Below, piece by piece: positions 1 through 9,065 of a stretch of 59,312 bases of DNA. The notes under the pieces are model-generated. The model was not told the origin of the DNA, searched no databases, and saw only the letters and a program-made list of their open reading frames with translations. Both the position numbers and the translations under genes were made by a program. Source of the stretch: Methylococcaceae bacterium (GTDB taxonomy: Bacteria; Pseudomonadota; Gammaproteobacteria; Methylococcales; Methylomonadaceae); assembly GCA_005772825.1 (NCBI GenBank), contig SXIP01000138.1:1-59312 (forward strand), read 5' to 3'. The stretch's first letter is position 1. The number at the start of each line of letters is the position of its first letter.

Positions 1-338
1 AATGTTCCGGTGGCCAGCGCCAGCGTATTTGTATAGCACGCGCTTTGGCGGTGGAGCCCAAATTGATTGTTTGCGATGAGCCGACCAGTGCGCTCGATGT
101 ATCGGTACAGGCGCAGATCATTCAATTGCTGAAAACCTTGCAGCAGCAAAAAGGCGTAAGTTACCTGTTCATTACCCATGATCTTGCCGTCGTTGCAGAA
201 ATAGCCGATGACGTTGCCGTCATGTATCAAGGCAAAATTATCGAGCAGGGCAGTGTGGCGCAGGTACTGTTCAAGCCGGAACATGCTTACACCAAAAAAT
301 TGCTGGCGGCTGTACCGGTATTGGATGTGGTGTGCTGA
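1..338 (+). CDS. Peptide/nickel-type ABC transporter ATP-binding protein, 3' end only
   Basis: The reading frame is open from the window edge and the true start lies upstream, so only about the last 112 residues are seen. The ABC signature SGGQRQR lies at bases 6-26, followed by IARAL, the Walker B motif LIVCDEP, the D-loop SALD and the switch histidine in FITHDL. The tail ([16 protein letters not shown]) is the C-terminal extension of Opp/Dpp-type ATPases, which hydrolyse ATP on the inner face of the membrane to drive uptake of oligopeptides or similar solutes. Matching partners lie elsewhere in the window: a binding protein and permease at 10097-13203 and a second permease at 50480-51838. 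Whether this ATPase serves them is an inference. Confidence 0.9.
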   Translation, partial: CSGGQRQRICIARALAVEPKLIVCDEPTSALDVSVQAQIIQLLKTLQQQKGVSYLFITHDLAVVAEIADDVAVMYQGKIIEQGSVAQVLFKPEHAYTKKLLAAVPVLDVVC

Positions 339-379
339 TCAAGATCAAGATATAACAAAACCTATAGTGGTGATAAGAC

Positions 380-952
380 ATGGCTACAAAAAACAAACAA
401 CTTTCCGTTTATCAACTTAAAGTTACGTTAAAAGGCTCTAAACCCCCTATCTGGCGAGAACTGCTGGTGCCGAGTAACCTGACCTTGAAACATTTGCATG
501 ATGTATTGCAAGTCGCTATGGGTTGGGAGCATCGTCATTTACATCACTTCGGGCTGGGAGAAAGTTATTACGGTAACACGGATCCCGATTTTGGTTTGGG
601 CGACGATGTTGAAGATGAGCGCTATTTTACCGTGTCACAACTGCTGACCCGGGAAAAGGCGGCCATGATTTATGAGTATGACTTTGGCGACGGTTGGGAG
701 CATAAAATTGAGTTGAAAAAAATCCTGCCCGCCGATGGAAAAGCGCAACAAGCTCGTTGTATAAAGGGAGCAAGGGCTTGTCCGCCGGAAGATTGCGGCG
801 GTATATGGGGATATGCCGATCTTTTGGATATTATAAAAAATCCTGAGCACCCTGAACGCGAGGAAATGCTGGATTGGCTGGGTGATGATTTCGATCCTGA
901 ATACTTTGATATTGATGCGGTTAATGGGTCTCTTGAAAAGTTTTTTAGATAA
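380..952 (+). CDS. pRiA4b ORF-3-like (IS1096 passenger TnpR-like) protein
   Basis: This 190-residue protein carries the plasmid pRiA4b ORF-3 domain through most of its length: YQLKVTLKGSKPPIWRELL near the N-terminus, then a leucine-rich helix, GWEHRHLHHF, YEYDFGDGWEH and a C-terminal ACPPEDCGG region ending with the acidic DWLGDDFDPEYFD. The family is widespread on plasmids and chromosomes and is sometimes carried by IS1096-type elements, where it has been called a resolvase-like passenger; its biochemical role is unknown. No transposase or terminal inverted repeats are visible nearby, so I treat it as a stand-alone chromosomal gene. It starts 41 bases after the ABC ATPase gene on the same strand. 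Confidence 0.85.
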   Translation: MATKNKQLSVYQLKVTLKGSKPPIWRELLVPSNLTLKHLHDVLQVAMGWEHRHLHHFGLGESYYGNTDPDFGLGDDVEDERYFTVSQLLTREKAAMIYEYDFGDGWEHKIELKKILPADGKAQQARCIKGARACPPEDCGGIWGYADLLDIIKNPEHPEREEMLDWLGDDFDPEYFDIDAVNGSLEKFFR

Positions 953-1469
953 GTTCTTATTAAACGCAGGCGATCTTCGTTAGAACTTTCAGGTCAAATT
1001 CTGTGAATTCAGATCAAATACCTCGGCTGGAAAGTAACATTTCCCCAGTCACAACAGTTCAAATGTCCCAACAGCGGGCCCCGGATTGACTGTCAGGAAT
1101 AGTCCGGCTTCATTTTAAAGTATCCAGGCAACTCATCGGCTATGGCGCATAGGATGCCCGGTTCAAACACTTGGCTATAGCGTCGATGCGTTGAGAGCTG
1201 TACTAATCCCATCTCAGAACTTCATGAAGTATTTCTCTTCGATGCAAAATTGAGACGCGTAAGTTCAAATACAAAAAAACAGGATGTTTTGAGACTCATC
1301 TTTCCCGTTTGCTGCTATAGTTAAAACCTGCTTTGTTTGTTGTAGATAACGAGTTTCTGATATTTCAGCCTGATGTGACTTGAATGGACAGGGATTGCCA
1401 GGGTGGCTTGGTAAATTCGAGGATATTTTATCTATTGACTAATAACTAAAACACCCGAGGAGATTATGA
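953..1469. other. Intergenic region, no supported gene
   Basis: 517 bases between the pRiA4b-like gene and the cytochrome gene. The only hint of former coding is a 39-codon minus-strand stretch (1093-1212) whose translation looks protein-like (it contains FEPGI, ADELPGYF) and is preceded by stops in its frame, so it could be the tail of a decayed gene. A purine-rich ribosome site (GAGGAG, 1457-1462) precedes the cytochrome start. Confidence 0.5.
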
Positions 1470-3233
1470 ATGAAAAATAATAAATTAAATCCCGAAAACA
1501 TAGCCGGTCTGGCGCTTGTTTTGGGCCTGTTTGCCTCATTGCCGCTCTCTGCGACGACAGCATCGGCACCTTATACCATTGATCAAGGTAAAAAATGGAC
1601 GCCTGAAGCCAGAAAACAATTTTACAAGCAGGATCAGGGTTCGCAAATCATGCCCTTGAAATGGATGCAGGTGCTAAAGCAATCGAATGGACAACCCTTT
1701 TTGGAAGCAAGTCTCAGTCGCTACGGTTATCTTGTTAATGAAGACAGCACTATACCCGGCTTGCCGGTGGGCTTTACCACCAACGGCAGCGATAATGATA
1801 AAGCGGTCGGCATGACCTGTTCCGCCTGTCATACCCGGCAAATCGAGGTTGCCGGCACGCCGTATCGTATTGACGGCGGCCCCGCCATTGTTAATTTCCA
1901 GGGTTTTCTGAGCGATCTCGATACCGCCGTAGATACGATACTCAAGAATGACAAGGCCTTTGCTGATTTCGCCGTCAAGGTGCTGGGTGCTTCGCCATCG
2001 AAAGATAAAGTGAAACAGTTACATGATGCGGTAAGCGCCTGGTTTTTACGTTATGACACGTTGATGAAAGCCTCGTTACCGGCAGATCCCTGGGGACCGT
2101 CGCGACTCGATGCGGTCACAATGATTTTCAATCGACTGACCGGCCTTGATATAGGAAAACCGCCGAGCTATATCATTGCCGATAATATCAAACGCGCCGA
2201 TGCGCCGGTACGTTATCCGTTTCTTTGGAATGCGCCGATCCAGGACAAAACACAGTGGCCCGGTTTTGCCGACAACGGCGACAAGATTTTGGGATTGTCG
2301 CGCAATTTAGGCGAGGTTTTTGGCGTGTTCGCGGTGTTTCATCCTAAAAAAGACCCCACCCGATTATCAGGCATTGATTATTTAGCCGACAATTCGGCGA
2401 ACTTTGACGGCCTGGAAAAACTGGAAGATTTAATCGAAAAACTGGGGCCGCCGAAATGGCCGTGGGCAGTCGATAAGGATCTGGCCGCCAAGGGCAAGGC
2501 GATTTATACTAAAACCTGCGCCGCGAATTGTCACGAAATCAAGAAGGGCGCATTCCGATCGCTGTTTCATGAAACCTGGGCAACGCCTATCCAGGACGTC
2601 GGCACCGATTCCCGGGAGTATGATGTGCTGGCCGGTATGGTGGACACGGGCGTACTGAATGGAGCCGCTATTCCCTTTATCGGTACGCCGTTGAAGCCGC
2701 AGGACAAAGCGTTCAGTGTTCTGGGTTTGGCGGTTAGCGAATCTATTATCCAACAGGCCGAGTCCATGCTGCCGGGCGGCGGTAAAATGTCCATGCAAGA
2801 GAAGCTGAAAATGAAGCTGGCAAAGATTTTCCTCAGGCCGGAGCTCAAACACCTCAGTTCTTTGAAAGGCGCTTTCAGAATGCCGGCTGCCGGGCCGACT
2901 ACCACGAAGTCTGCAGCGCCTTCTTTTGCTTATGAAGCCCGGGTCATGGAAGGCATCTGGGCGACTGCCCCATACTTGCATAACGGATCGGTGCCGACGC
3001 TGGCCGAATTGTTGAAACCGGCTGCCGAACGGGTGGCTTCGTTCAAGATAGGACCGGCCTATGACACCACCAATCTAGGGCTGGCTGTTGAGCAAACCAA
3101 ATTTGACTACACGCTGAAAACCACCGATTGCAGCGAGCGTAATTCCGGCAACAGTCGTTGCGGACATGAATTCGGCACTACCTTGTCGGCGGAAGATAAA
3201 AAAGCGCTCCTTGAATATCTGAAGATTCTTTAA
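1470..3233 (+). CDS. Exported diheme c-type cytochrome (RoxA-like / diheme peroxidase superfamily)
   Basis: This 587-residue protein has a hydrophobic signal segment (residues 10-30) and should be periplasmic or secreted. The first heme site is CSACH (117-121), canonical CX2CH. The second is CAANCH (350-355), a CX3CH spacing that is rare outside a few cytochrome families. The C-terminal part has the ATAPYLHNGSVPTL motif typical of diheme cytochrome c peroxidase relatives and RoxA/RoxB-like (rubber oxygenase-like) proteins. The length is close to RoxA-type proteins and much longer than bacterial CcpA (about 330). Oxidative cleavage of a substrate or electron transfer is possible; the exact reaction cannot be read from sequence. 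The gene stands alone, with a ribosome site just before an ATG pair. The PhoD-like gene follows 175 bases on. Confidence 0.75.
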   Translation: MKNNKLNPENIAGLALVLGLFASLPLSATTASAPYTIDQGKKWTPEARKQFYKQDQGSQIMPLKWMQVLKQSNGQPFLEASLSRYGYLVNEDSTIPGLPVGFTTNGSDNDKAVGMTCSACHTRQIEVAGTPYRIDGGPAIVNFQGFLSDLDTAVDTILKNDKAFADFAVKVLGASPSKDKVKQLHDAVSAWFLRYDTLMKASLPADPWGPSRLDAVTMIFNRLTGLDIGKPPSYIIADNIKRADAPVRYPFLWNAPIQDKTQWPGFADNGDKILGLSRNLGEVFGVFAVFHPKKDPTRLSGIDYLADNSANFDGLEKLEDLIEKLGPPKWPWAVDKDLAAKGKAIYTKTCAANCHEIKKGAFRSLFHETWATPIQDVGTDSREYDVLAGMVDTGVLNGAAIPFIGTPLKPQDKAFSVLGLAVSESIIQQAESMLPGGGKMSMQEKLKMKLAKIFLRPELKHLSSLKGAFRMPAAGPTTTKSAAPSFAYEARVMEGIWATAPYLHNGSVPTLAELLKPAAERVASFKIGPAYDTTNLGLAVEQTKFDYTLKTTDCSERNSGNSRCGHEFGTTLSAEDKKALLEYLKIL

Positions 3234-3408
3234 CGGCAAAACGGCTCTTGCCTGTCTGGGTTATTGGTGGGTGAGAGCCTCATGCAGTTGCCCGTTTACT
3301 CCAAAATCGGGTTTCTCATTTTGCTTTTTGTTTAAACAGGAATGGATTAAGCTTGCCATTCACACCGATCGAAATGCACACACTAACAATTAAAACGAAG
3401 GTGCAATC

Positions 3409-5496
3409 ATGACTGCAAATCTTCTCGCAGGACCCATTTTACGCCGCGCGACACCCGATCGGGTGTGCGTGTGGGTGGCTACTCAGGAAAAACCTGAAAC
3501 GTTAAAATTACAAGTTATTTCATCAACGAATGAGGTGCTTGGTGAAAGCAAACCTGATGATCTGGTTACACATTGCTTCCAATTAGGTAAAAAACTATTT
3601 ACCTGCCTCCTGCAAGCTCGTTGTAATGCCGAAACAAAATACCCTCGCGATACGCTGTTGTATTACCGGCTGCTGGAAACTTCCGAAAATGGCGATAATA
3701 TTTTCTGGAATTTATCGTCACTGGCTTACGGCGAGGCCGACGATTTAAAGTTGCCCAGTTTTTTTATCCCTGCAAAATTGCAAAAGCTGTTACACGGCAG
3801 TTGTCGTAAACCCCACGGCGGCGAGAATAGTCAGGACGCGCTGAGTTATGGTGATGATTTATTAACCTTGACTTATAAAGACCTGGAGCATCGCCCGGCG
3901 GTTTTGTTGCTGACCGGAGACCAGATTTATGCTGACGACGTTTCGATTGCACTGTTGTCGATGCTGAGAAAACAGGCTGAAGTATTGATCGGCAAACAGG
4001 AGCTTTTGCCTACCGGAAGTCCCGACAAACCGACGATCAACCCACGCACAGAACCCTTGCACAGCCGGATGAGCCTGCTTAAACGCTATAAGTCGGGTTT
4101 CAGTTCCAGAGAATCACAAAATCATTTGCTCAGCTTCGGCGAATTTGCCGCCATGTATATTTATGTATTCGGTAACGCGGCTAACTGGACACCCGAGAAT
4201 GACTGGAACCGACTGGAAATGGAAGGCATTGCGGACATTGAAAAAGCTAAATTGGCATTTACCGCACAACGCGCATCCGTCAACAAATTCCACTCTACCT
4301 TGGGCAAGGTGCGCAAGCTGTTAGCCAATATCCCGACCTATATGATATTTGATGATCATGATGTCACCGATGACTGGAATATTACCAATGACTGGTATGA
4401 CAATGTGCGCAGCTCGGTTTTGGGGCGGCGCGTTGTTGCCAATGCGCTCGCTTCGTATTTGGCCTTTCAGGGCTGGGGCAATGACCCCGACAATTTCGAT
4501 AAAGATTTGTGCTGGACTGTCAGTCAATATTTGTTGAATGTGGATGAGAAAAAGGCAGCCGACATAGGCGAACGTTACGATTTGCATACCTGGAAGCATC
4601 GAGGCTGGGGATTTTCGGTACCGACGGTCCCGCCGATTATCGCCATTGATTCGCGCACTCAACGCACCTCGACAACCGACAGCTATTTACCCGTTTTGCT
4701 GGATCGCTATGTCTGCGACTGGCTTCAAGTGGAATGGCTTACATTAATAACCGATCTTAACGCCACGGCTGTCAATATTGCACCGGAAACTTTCCCGATT
4801 TTGATTGCAACCACACCGGTCATGGGATTTTCCATTTTGGAAAAGACGCAAAAATTACTTTATCGGCTTGCCGAACTGGTGGATAACAATCCCTATGTAA
4901 ACGCTATTGAGGTTTTTTTCGACAAAAAAGGCTATTTGGAGCAAAAAGTTATAGACTTGGCCGATATTGAAGCATGGACATCCAATATGATGAGTCTGGA
5001 AACGTTGATGCAGTGTTTGAGGGAAGACATGAAGATCAAGCAATGTGTGTTTCTTTCCGGCGATGTGCATTATGCTTACAGCGCTATCGGCAAATACAGC
5101 AAAAATACCAAGGACTTTCTGTGCTATCAGTTGGTCAGCTCTTCATTAAAAAACAGCCCGAATAAAAAACAGACTGCGACGTTTAAGATAGCCGAAAAAT
5201 TTAATGACGGCATCACTGAGCATACCACCTTGCTGAACAAATTACTTGCCTGGCTTCCTAATAAACCGCCACAAATTCTGGTGCATCTGCTTGCCCCTGA
5301 AGAGACAAAGATCCGCGTCCATAGAGAATGCAATCTGGGTTTGCTGGCTTTCAATGCAGGTCGGCCTGCACAACACACATTACTGCAAGGTGAAAATTAT
5401 GTTGTTTGGGCATTGCAGCCTGATGACTTTGAAAAAATCGATAATTCACACGTAAACAGTCTTTTTCAAACCATCCGGGAGAAAATAAAAGGCTAA
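3409..5496 (+). CDS. PhoD-like metallophosphatase (alkaline phosphatase D family)
   Basis: This 695-residue protein has the PhoD layout: an N-terminal Fn3-like domain (GPILRRATPDRVCVWV, residues 6-21) followed by a calcineurin-like core. Metal-binding motifs are in order: GSCRKP (about 130), LTGDQIYADD (about 169), FDDHDVTDDWN (about 314) and LSGDVHYAYS (about 549). PhoD enzymes hydrolyse phosphodiesters and monoesters with Fe/Ca in the active site. No Tat or Sec signal precedes the Fn3-like domain, so this copy appears cytoplasmic, unlike classical secreted PhoD. Many bacterial PhoD-like proteins of this size are uncharacterised. A usp gene follows after 28 bases and may be co-transcribed. 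Confidence 0.85.
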   Translation: MTANLLAGPILRRATPDRVCVWVATQEKPETLKLQVISSTNEVLGESKPDDLVTHCFQLGKKLFTCLLQARCNAETKYPRDTLLYYRLLETSENGDNIFWNLSSLAYGEADDLKLPSFFIPAKLQKLLHGSCRKPHGGENSQDALSYGDDLLTLTYKDLEHRPAVLLLTGDQIYADDVSIALLSMLRKQAEVLIGKQELLPTGSPDKPTINPRTEPLHSRMSLLKRYKSGFSSRESQNHLLSFGEFAAMYIYVFGNAANWTPENDWNRLEMEGIADIEKAKLAFTAQRASVNKFHSTLGKVRKLLANIPTYMIFDDHDVTDDWNITNDWYDNVRSSVLGRRVVANALASYLAFQGWGNDPDNFDKDLCWTVSQYLLNVDEKKAADIGERYDLHTWKHRGWGFSVPTVPPIIAIDSRTQRTSTTDSYLPVLLDRYVCDWLQVEWLTLITDLNATAVNIAPETFPILIATTPVMGFSILEKTQKLLYRLAELVDNNPYVNAIEVFFDKKGYLEQKVIDLADIEAWTSNMMSLETLMQCLREDMKIKQCVFLSGDVHYAYSAIGKYSKNTKDFLCYQLVSSSLKNSPNKKQTATFKIAEKFNDGITEHTTLLNKLLAWLPNKPPQILVHLLAPEETKIRVHRECNLGLLAFNAGRPAQHTLLQGENYVVWALQPDDFEKIDNSHVNSLFQTIREKIKG

Positions 5497-5524
5497 ATGA
5501 CCACACTAACAACGAGTATAAACA

Positions 5525-5968
5525 ATGGCTAATTACCAACATATCTTACTGGCAATCGATTATTCGGAACATGGCGATTGGGTCGCCCGAAAAGCAAAGG
5601 CGCTGGCAGAGAAAAACCAGGCTAAACTCAGTATCATCCATGTGCTCGATAATATCCCGATGCCCGATACCAACTACGGTACGGTGATTCCGTTGGATGT
5701 CGATTCATCATACGATTTGCTGGAAGCGGAGAAAATCAGGCTGGTACAGATTGGCGAGCGGCTGGGCGTCGATCGTTCCAGGCTCCGGCTGATCTGGGGT
5801 GTGCCTAAACAGGAAATTGTGCGGATAGCGGAACAGGAACAGGTTGATTTGATTGTGGTCGGTTCGCATGGGCGACACGGTCTGGCGTTGCTGCTGGGTT
5901 CAACGGCAAACGCCGTTCTGCATTATGCAAACTGCGATGTGATGGCGGTGCGCTTGCAGGATAACTAA
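5525..5968 (+). CDS. Universal stress protein (UspA family)
   Basis: This 147-residue single-domain Usp protein opens with YQHILLAIDYSEHG, the first strand and nucleotide-contacting Asp. It ends with GSHGRHGLALLLGSTA (113-128), which fits the G-2X-G-9X-G-S/T ATP-binding signature of the ATP-binding Usp subclass. Such proteins are small cytoplasmic dimers linked to survival under stress. It follows the PhoD-like gene closely on the same strand and is convergent with the LysR gene; a 10-bp-stem hairpin lies between them. Confidence 0.92.
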   Translation: MANYQHILLAIDYSEHGDWVARKAKALAEKNQAKLSIIHVLDNIPMPDTNYGTVIPLDVDSSYDLLEAEKIRLVQIGERLGVDRSRLRLIWGVPKQEIVRIAEQEQVDLIVVGSHGRHGLALLLGSTANAVLHYANCDVMAVRLQDN

Positions 5969-5986
5969 TCCTGAGCCAAATTGGGT

Positions 5987-6014
5987 TAGGGACATCGGCT
6001 GATTGATGTCCCTA
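5987..6014. terminator. Hairpin between convergent genes, likely bidirectional terminator
   Basis: A perfect 10-bp inverted repeat (TAGGGACATC / GATGTCCCTA) with an 8-base loop lies between the convergent usp and LysR genes; its right arm contains the LysR stop codon. There is no strong T-run, so intrinsic termination is plausible rather than certain. Confidence 0.5.
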
Positions 6015-6887
6015 CAAACTACAGCTTAAATTATTAAGCAATGCTTTCAACTCACTTTTCATTGAACCGTGCTGGGCATAAACGGCGTAAATCTGCCGGT
6101 TAATTTCAGGATCGCTCAGGTAGCGGTATTTCACATCATCGGCATCCTTCGGCAGCGAATACTCAGGCATCAGCGCAACGCCGATACCGTTGCGCACCAT
6201 GTGCAGTATCCATTCTTCGCTATTGCTGCGGTAAGTCGCATATAGATTAATTTCCCGGTCCCGGCAAATAGTCTTCAAATTTTCCCGTAATTCACAATTT
6301 AACCGATCCAGATAAGACTCGGCTTGAATCTCTTGCAGATCAATTCGGGTGAGTTGGTTAAAGCGGTGGGTATTGCTGAAAGCAACGACATAGCGTTCCT
6401 GATAAAGCGGCGTTGACTGGTAAGGTGGTCCCAATAATTGGGTGGGGGCGCTGATAACCAGATCCAGCAGGCCCGATTCCAGTTGTTTTAGCAACATGGT
6501 TTCGCAATCGACGAGCAATTCCAATTCAATATGCGGATATTCGTGCTGGTAACGGGCAAAAAACGGGCTTAAACGCTGTGCGCCTATCGTTATCATCAGG
6601 CCGATGCGTAGCGGAATATTATTCAGGCGCGTAAAGCGAATCGCCTCGGCTTTGGTTGCCAGCGTTTCCTTAAATATTTTCCGGAGATTAGGTTCGACCA
6701 GACGGCCCAGCGCCGTTAATTGACAGCCGGAGCGGTCCCTCAGAAATAGCTCGCCACCGAGTTCATCTTCCAGTTTTTTAATCGCCTGTGTTAATGACGG
6801 CTGCGACACATAAGCAAACTGTGCGGCGCGCGTGAAACTATTGTAATCGCAGACAGCCAGGAAATAGCGAATTTGATGCATTTCCAT
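6012..6887 (-). CDS. LysR-family transcriptional regulator
   Basis: The N-terminal winged helix-turn-helix is clear (MEMHQIRYFLAVCDYNSF, then FAYVSQPSLTQAIKKLEDELG), followed by a periplasmic-binding-protein-like effector domain to residue 291. The start at 6887 is preferred to an upstream in-frame ATG at 6911 because a GAGGG ribosome site sits just before it and the protein then begins where LysR proteins normally begin. It is divergent from the EthD/AhpD-like genes at 7073 and 7457 with a 185-base gap, the usual arrangement for a LysR regulator and its target. The effector is unknown. Confidence 0.92.
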   Translation of the reverse strand: MEMHQIRYFLAVCDYNSFTRAAQFAYVSQPSLTQAIKKLEDELGGELFLRDRSGCQLTALGRLVEPNLRKIFKETLATKAEAIRFTRLNNIPLRIGLMITIGAQRLSPFFARYQHEYPHIELELLVDCETMLLKQLESGLLDLVISAPTQLLGPPYQSTPLYQERYVVAFSNTHRFNQLTRIDLQEIQAESYLDRLNCELRENLKTICRDREINLYATYRSNSEEWILHMVRNGIGVALMPEYSLPKDADDVKYRYLSDPEINRQIYAVYAQHGSMKSELKALLNNLSCSL

Positions 6888-7072
6888 AGAGTAGCCCTCA
6901 TGTATAGGCAAAGCCTATTGTTGTATAGAAAGTCGGTATTTTACAAATCCGCCGAACGGCCTGTAATATGCCATCCAACATCAGTAATGATGTGGAATTC
7001 GCTTATTAGTTCAGCTTTTCGATCAGACTAGCTAAGAATGCATATTTTAGCAACTAACCATACGAGAAAACT

Positions 7073-7399
7073 ATGAAAACAGCAAAATTGATTGTCATGT
7101 ATCCAACGCCGACCGACATCGAAACCTTTGAGCAACGCTATGCGCAAGAGCATGTGCCGATGGCGGTAGAAAAACTGGTCGGTAAAACCCGCTTTGTCGC
7201 GTCCTTGATCACATCGAGTCCTGGCAACGAACAAGCGCCTTTCCACCGTATTGCCGAAGTGTATTTCCCTAGCATGCAGGCGTTGGAGACTTGCCTGAAT
7301 TCAGCCGGTGGCCAGGAAACAGCGGCGCATGCCGTTGAAATTTCCAGCGGCGGCGCGCCGGTTTTCCTGACGGCGGAAGTTGAAACCTTTGATTTCTAG
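7073..7399 (+). CDS. EthD-domain protein
   Basis: This 108-residue protein of the dimeric alpha-beta barrel EthD family starts with AKLIVMYPTPTDIETFEQ and has the conserved EHVPMA segment and the IAEVYFPSMQALE strand-helix. EthD was first seen in ethyl-tert-butyl-ether gene clusters; relatives act as small monooxygenase- or isomerase-like enzymes, but most have no assigned reaction. It sits opposite the LysR regulator and 57 bases ahead of an AhpD-like gene, so the two are probably one LysR-controlled unit. Confidence 0.85.
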   Translation: MKTAKLIVMYPTPTDIETFEQRYAQEHVPMAVEKLVGKTRFVASLITSSPGNEQAPFHRIAEVYFPSMQALETCLNSAGGQETAAHAVEISSGGAPVFLTAEVETFDF

Positions 7400-7456
7400 C
7401 AAAAGATAAATCGCTAAGCCTCAACGCTTAACACTTCAATTCATTAAGGAGAAGCT

Positions 7457-7960
7457 GTGTCATACCTGCCATCAAGTCCAGACCTTGCCGATATAGCCGG
7501 TTTGCTGGCGAAATACCCGCGCCGCGGCATATTACTGTTCAAATTATTGGAAGATATAAAAGGCAGCTTTTCTCCTTTAAGCAAAGGCATGCGTGAATTA
7601 ATCATCGCCTATACCTCGGAATTGAATCAATCGGATTTTTGCTTTAACACGCATAAGGCGGTTTCTGTCGGATTGGGGATTGATGAAGCCGTCTATGACC
7701 AGTTAAAAAGCGATATTGACAGCGCTAACATCGATGAGAAATTAAAGCCCATTCTCCGCTTCGTCAGGAAATTAACCCTGACGCCTGAACAAATCACACC
7801 GGCGGATGCGCAGCAAATATTCGATGCCGGGTGGGACGAGCAGGCCTTTCTCGATTCTATTTGCCTGTGCGCCATCGTCAATTGCATGAACCGCTTTGTG
7901 ATGGGTATCGGTGTGGAGGTGCAGGAGGTAAAACCCATGTTGCAAAGTGCGGCTAGATAG
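7457..7960 (+). CDS. AhpD/carboxymuconolactone decarboxylase-like protein, peroxidase-related, one active Cys missing
   Basis: This 167-residue all-helical AhpD-like protein begins at a GTG with a strong AAGGAG site 5 bases before it. The AhpD active-site helix is present (ELIIAYTSELNQSDFCFNTH, about residues 54-73), but the CXXC pair of AhpD is SDFC: the first cysteine is serine while the second Cys and the following His remain. A disulfide-exchanging peroxidase cycle of the AhpD type is therefore unlikely unless another cysteine serves (CLCAIVNC lies at about 136-143). Together with the EthD gene it forms the probable LysR target. The esterase gene follows after 45 bases. Confidence 0.8.
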   Translation: MSYLPSSPDLADIAGLLAKYPRRGILLFKLLEDIKGSFSPLSKGMRELIIAYTSELNQSDFCFNTHKAVSVGLGIDEAVYDQLKSDIDSANIDEKLKPILRFVRKLTLTPEQITPADAQQIFDAGWDEQAFLDSICLCAIVNCMNRFVMGIGVEVQEVKPMLQSAAR

Positions 7961-8005
7961 AGAACTTTTTAGATTGATAGGCGATAAACACCAAGAGGTA
8001 AAGTC

Positions 8006-8986
8006 ATGAGTACTTTGTTGATAATGTTATTCAGGTTGATGATTGTTCTTTCAGTAGTGCTGTTTTTCCTGGGATTATTTAAGCCGGAGTGGCTGCGTTT
8101 CCGGCAAAAGCAGCCGGATCTACTGACCATTATTGCCGCGGCGATGGCTTTGTTTATGCTTGGTTTTACCGGTGCGGGAGAAATGTATAAGGCCGGGCAA
8201 AATATTTCATCGGAAGTGGTCAGTCGCGGCAAAATGCTCAGTGAAACGGTTTATGCCGGCGATGCCGATACCGTGCATTGCGCTGCCGGGACGAAACCGG
8301 GTCGTGCCGGTAAAAGCACTCATGAAAAGACCTCAGCCGGCATCAGCTATAGCGTAAAAACGCCGATCAATTATGATGCGACTATCGCGCATCCGTTGCT
8401 GATGGTTTATGCGCCGATGGGTAGAAGTCGTAGCGAAACCGAAGAGTTCACCTATTTGACGCAGGAAGCTACGGCAGCCGGTTTTATTGTCGCTTATGCC
8501 GATCACCGAGCTATGGCTCCTGAAACCATGGTAGAGCTCGCCGAGGTACCGGTACTTATTCAAAAGAAATGGTGTATTGATGCGAAAAAGATTTTTTTAA
8601 CCGGGCATTCGGATGGTGGGACTATTGCGATGGGCATAGCCTTTATCAACGGCACCAAACATATTCCGTCCGCTATTGCGCCCAGTGCAGTCGGAATTAG
8701 GGGCGATGATTTAGTGGAGCGTAAGTGTCCAAAGCCCCTGCCTGTTATGGTTATGCACAGTAGTCGCGATAACCTTTTTCCGAATTACGGCAAGGAGGCG
8801 GTTGAATGGTGGGCTAAATGTAACGGCTGTGATACCAGTTCCACCGTTGAGGAAGCCGATGGTTGTATCGCCTATACCGGCTGCAAGAATGACGTCAAAA
8901 CGTGGTATTGCGAAGGTACCGGAATCCATTCCGAATGGCCGGGCAAAAATAAAACCATCATAGATTTTTTCAAGGCAGTGAAATAA
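8006..8986 (+). CDS. Membrane-anchored alpha/beta hydrolase, PHB depolymerase/feruloyl esterase-like
   Basis: This 326-residue protein starts with two predicted membrane helices (residues 4-25 and 37-56), followed by an exported esterase domain of the PHB depolymerase (LpqC, CE1-like) type. The nucleophile elbow GHSDGG places the catalytic serine at 202, and the histidine is H308 in GIHSEWPG. Several cysteines near the end (CNGCD, GCIAYTGC, WYC) fit a disulfide-bonded periplasmic protein. It likely cleaves short-chain or aromatic esters. Two membrane helices before such a domain are unusual; most relatives have a simple signal peptide. It may be the last gene of the EthD/AhpD-like unit. Confidence 0.75.
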   Translation: MSTLLIMLFRLMIVLSVVLFFLGLFKPEWLRFRQKQPDLLTIIAAAMALFMLGFTGAGEMYKAGQNISSEVVSRGKMLSETVYAGDADTVHCAAGTKPGRAGKSTHEKTSAGISYSVKTPINYDATIAHPLLMVYAPMGRSRSETEEFTYLTQEATAAGFIVAYADHRAMAPETMVELAEVPVLIQKKWCIDAKKIFLTGHSDGGTIAMGIAFINGTKHIPSAIAPSAVGIRGDDLVERKCPKPLPVMVMHSSRDNLFPNYGKEAVEWWAKCNGCDTSSTVEEADGCIAYTGCKNDVKTWYCEGTGIHSEWPGKNKTIIDFFKAVK

Positions 8987-9065
8987 GGACATAGTAAATG
9001 CTCACTTCCTTTTTCTCTGAGACGCTTGCAGGGACGGAAGTAATTTGCCGGGAGGGGGAAGAGAT

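Noticed and set aside
2430-2981. 183-codon minus-strand frame inside the cytochrome gene
   Set aside because: Lies entirely opposite a well-supported gene with two heme motifs; its translation is Arg/Pro-rich and unlike a protein.
3409-5496. The PhoD-like phosphatase as the missing CapA partner
   Set aside because: CapA/PgsA also has a metallophosphatase-like fold, but this protein has clear PhoD motifs and an Fn3-like start, and lies over 20 kb from the CapBC-like cluster.
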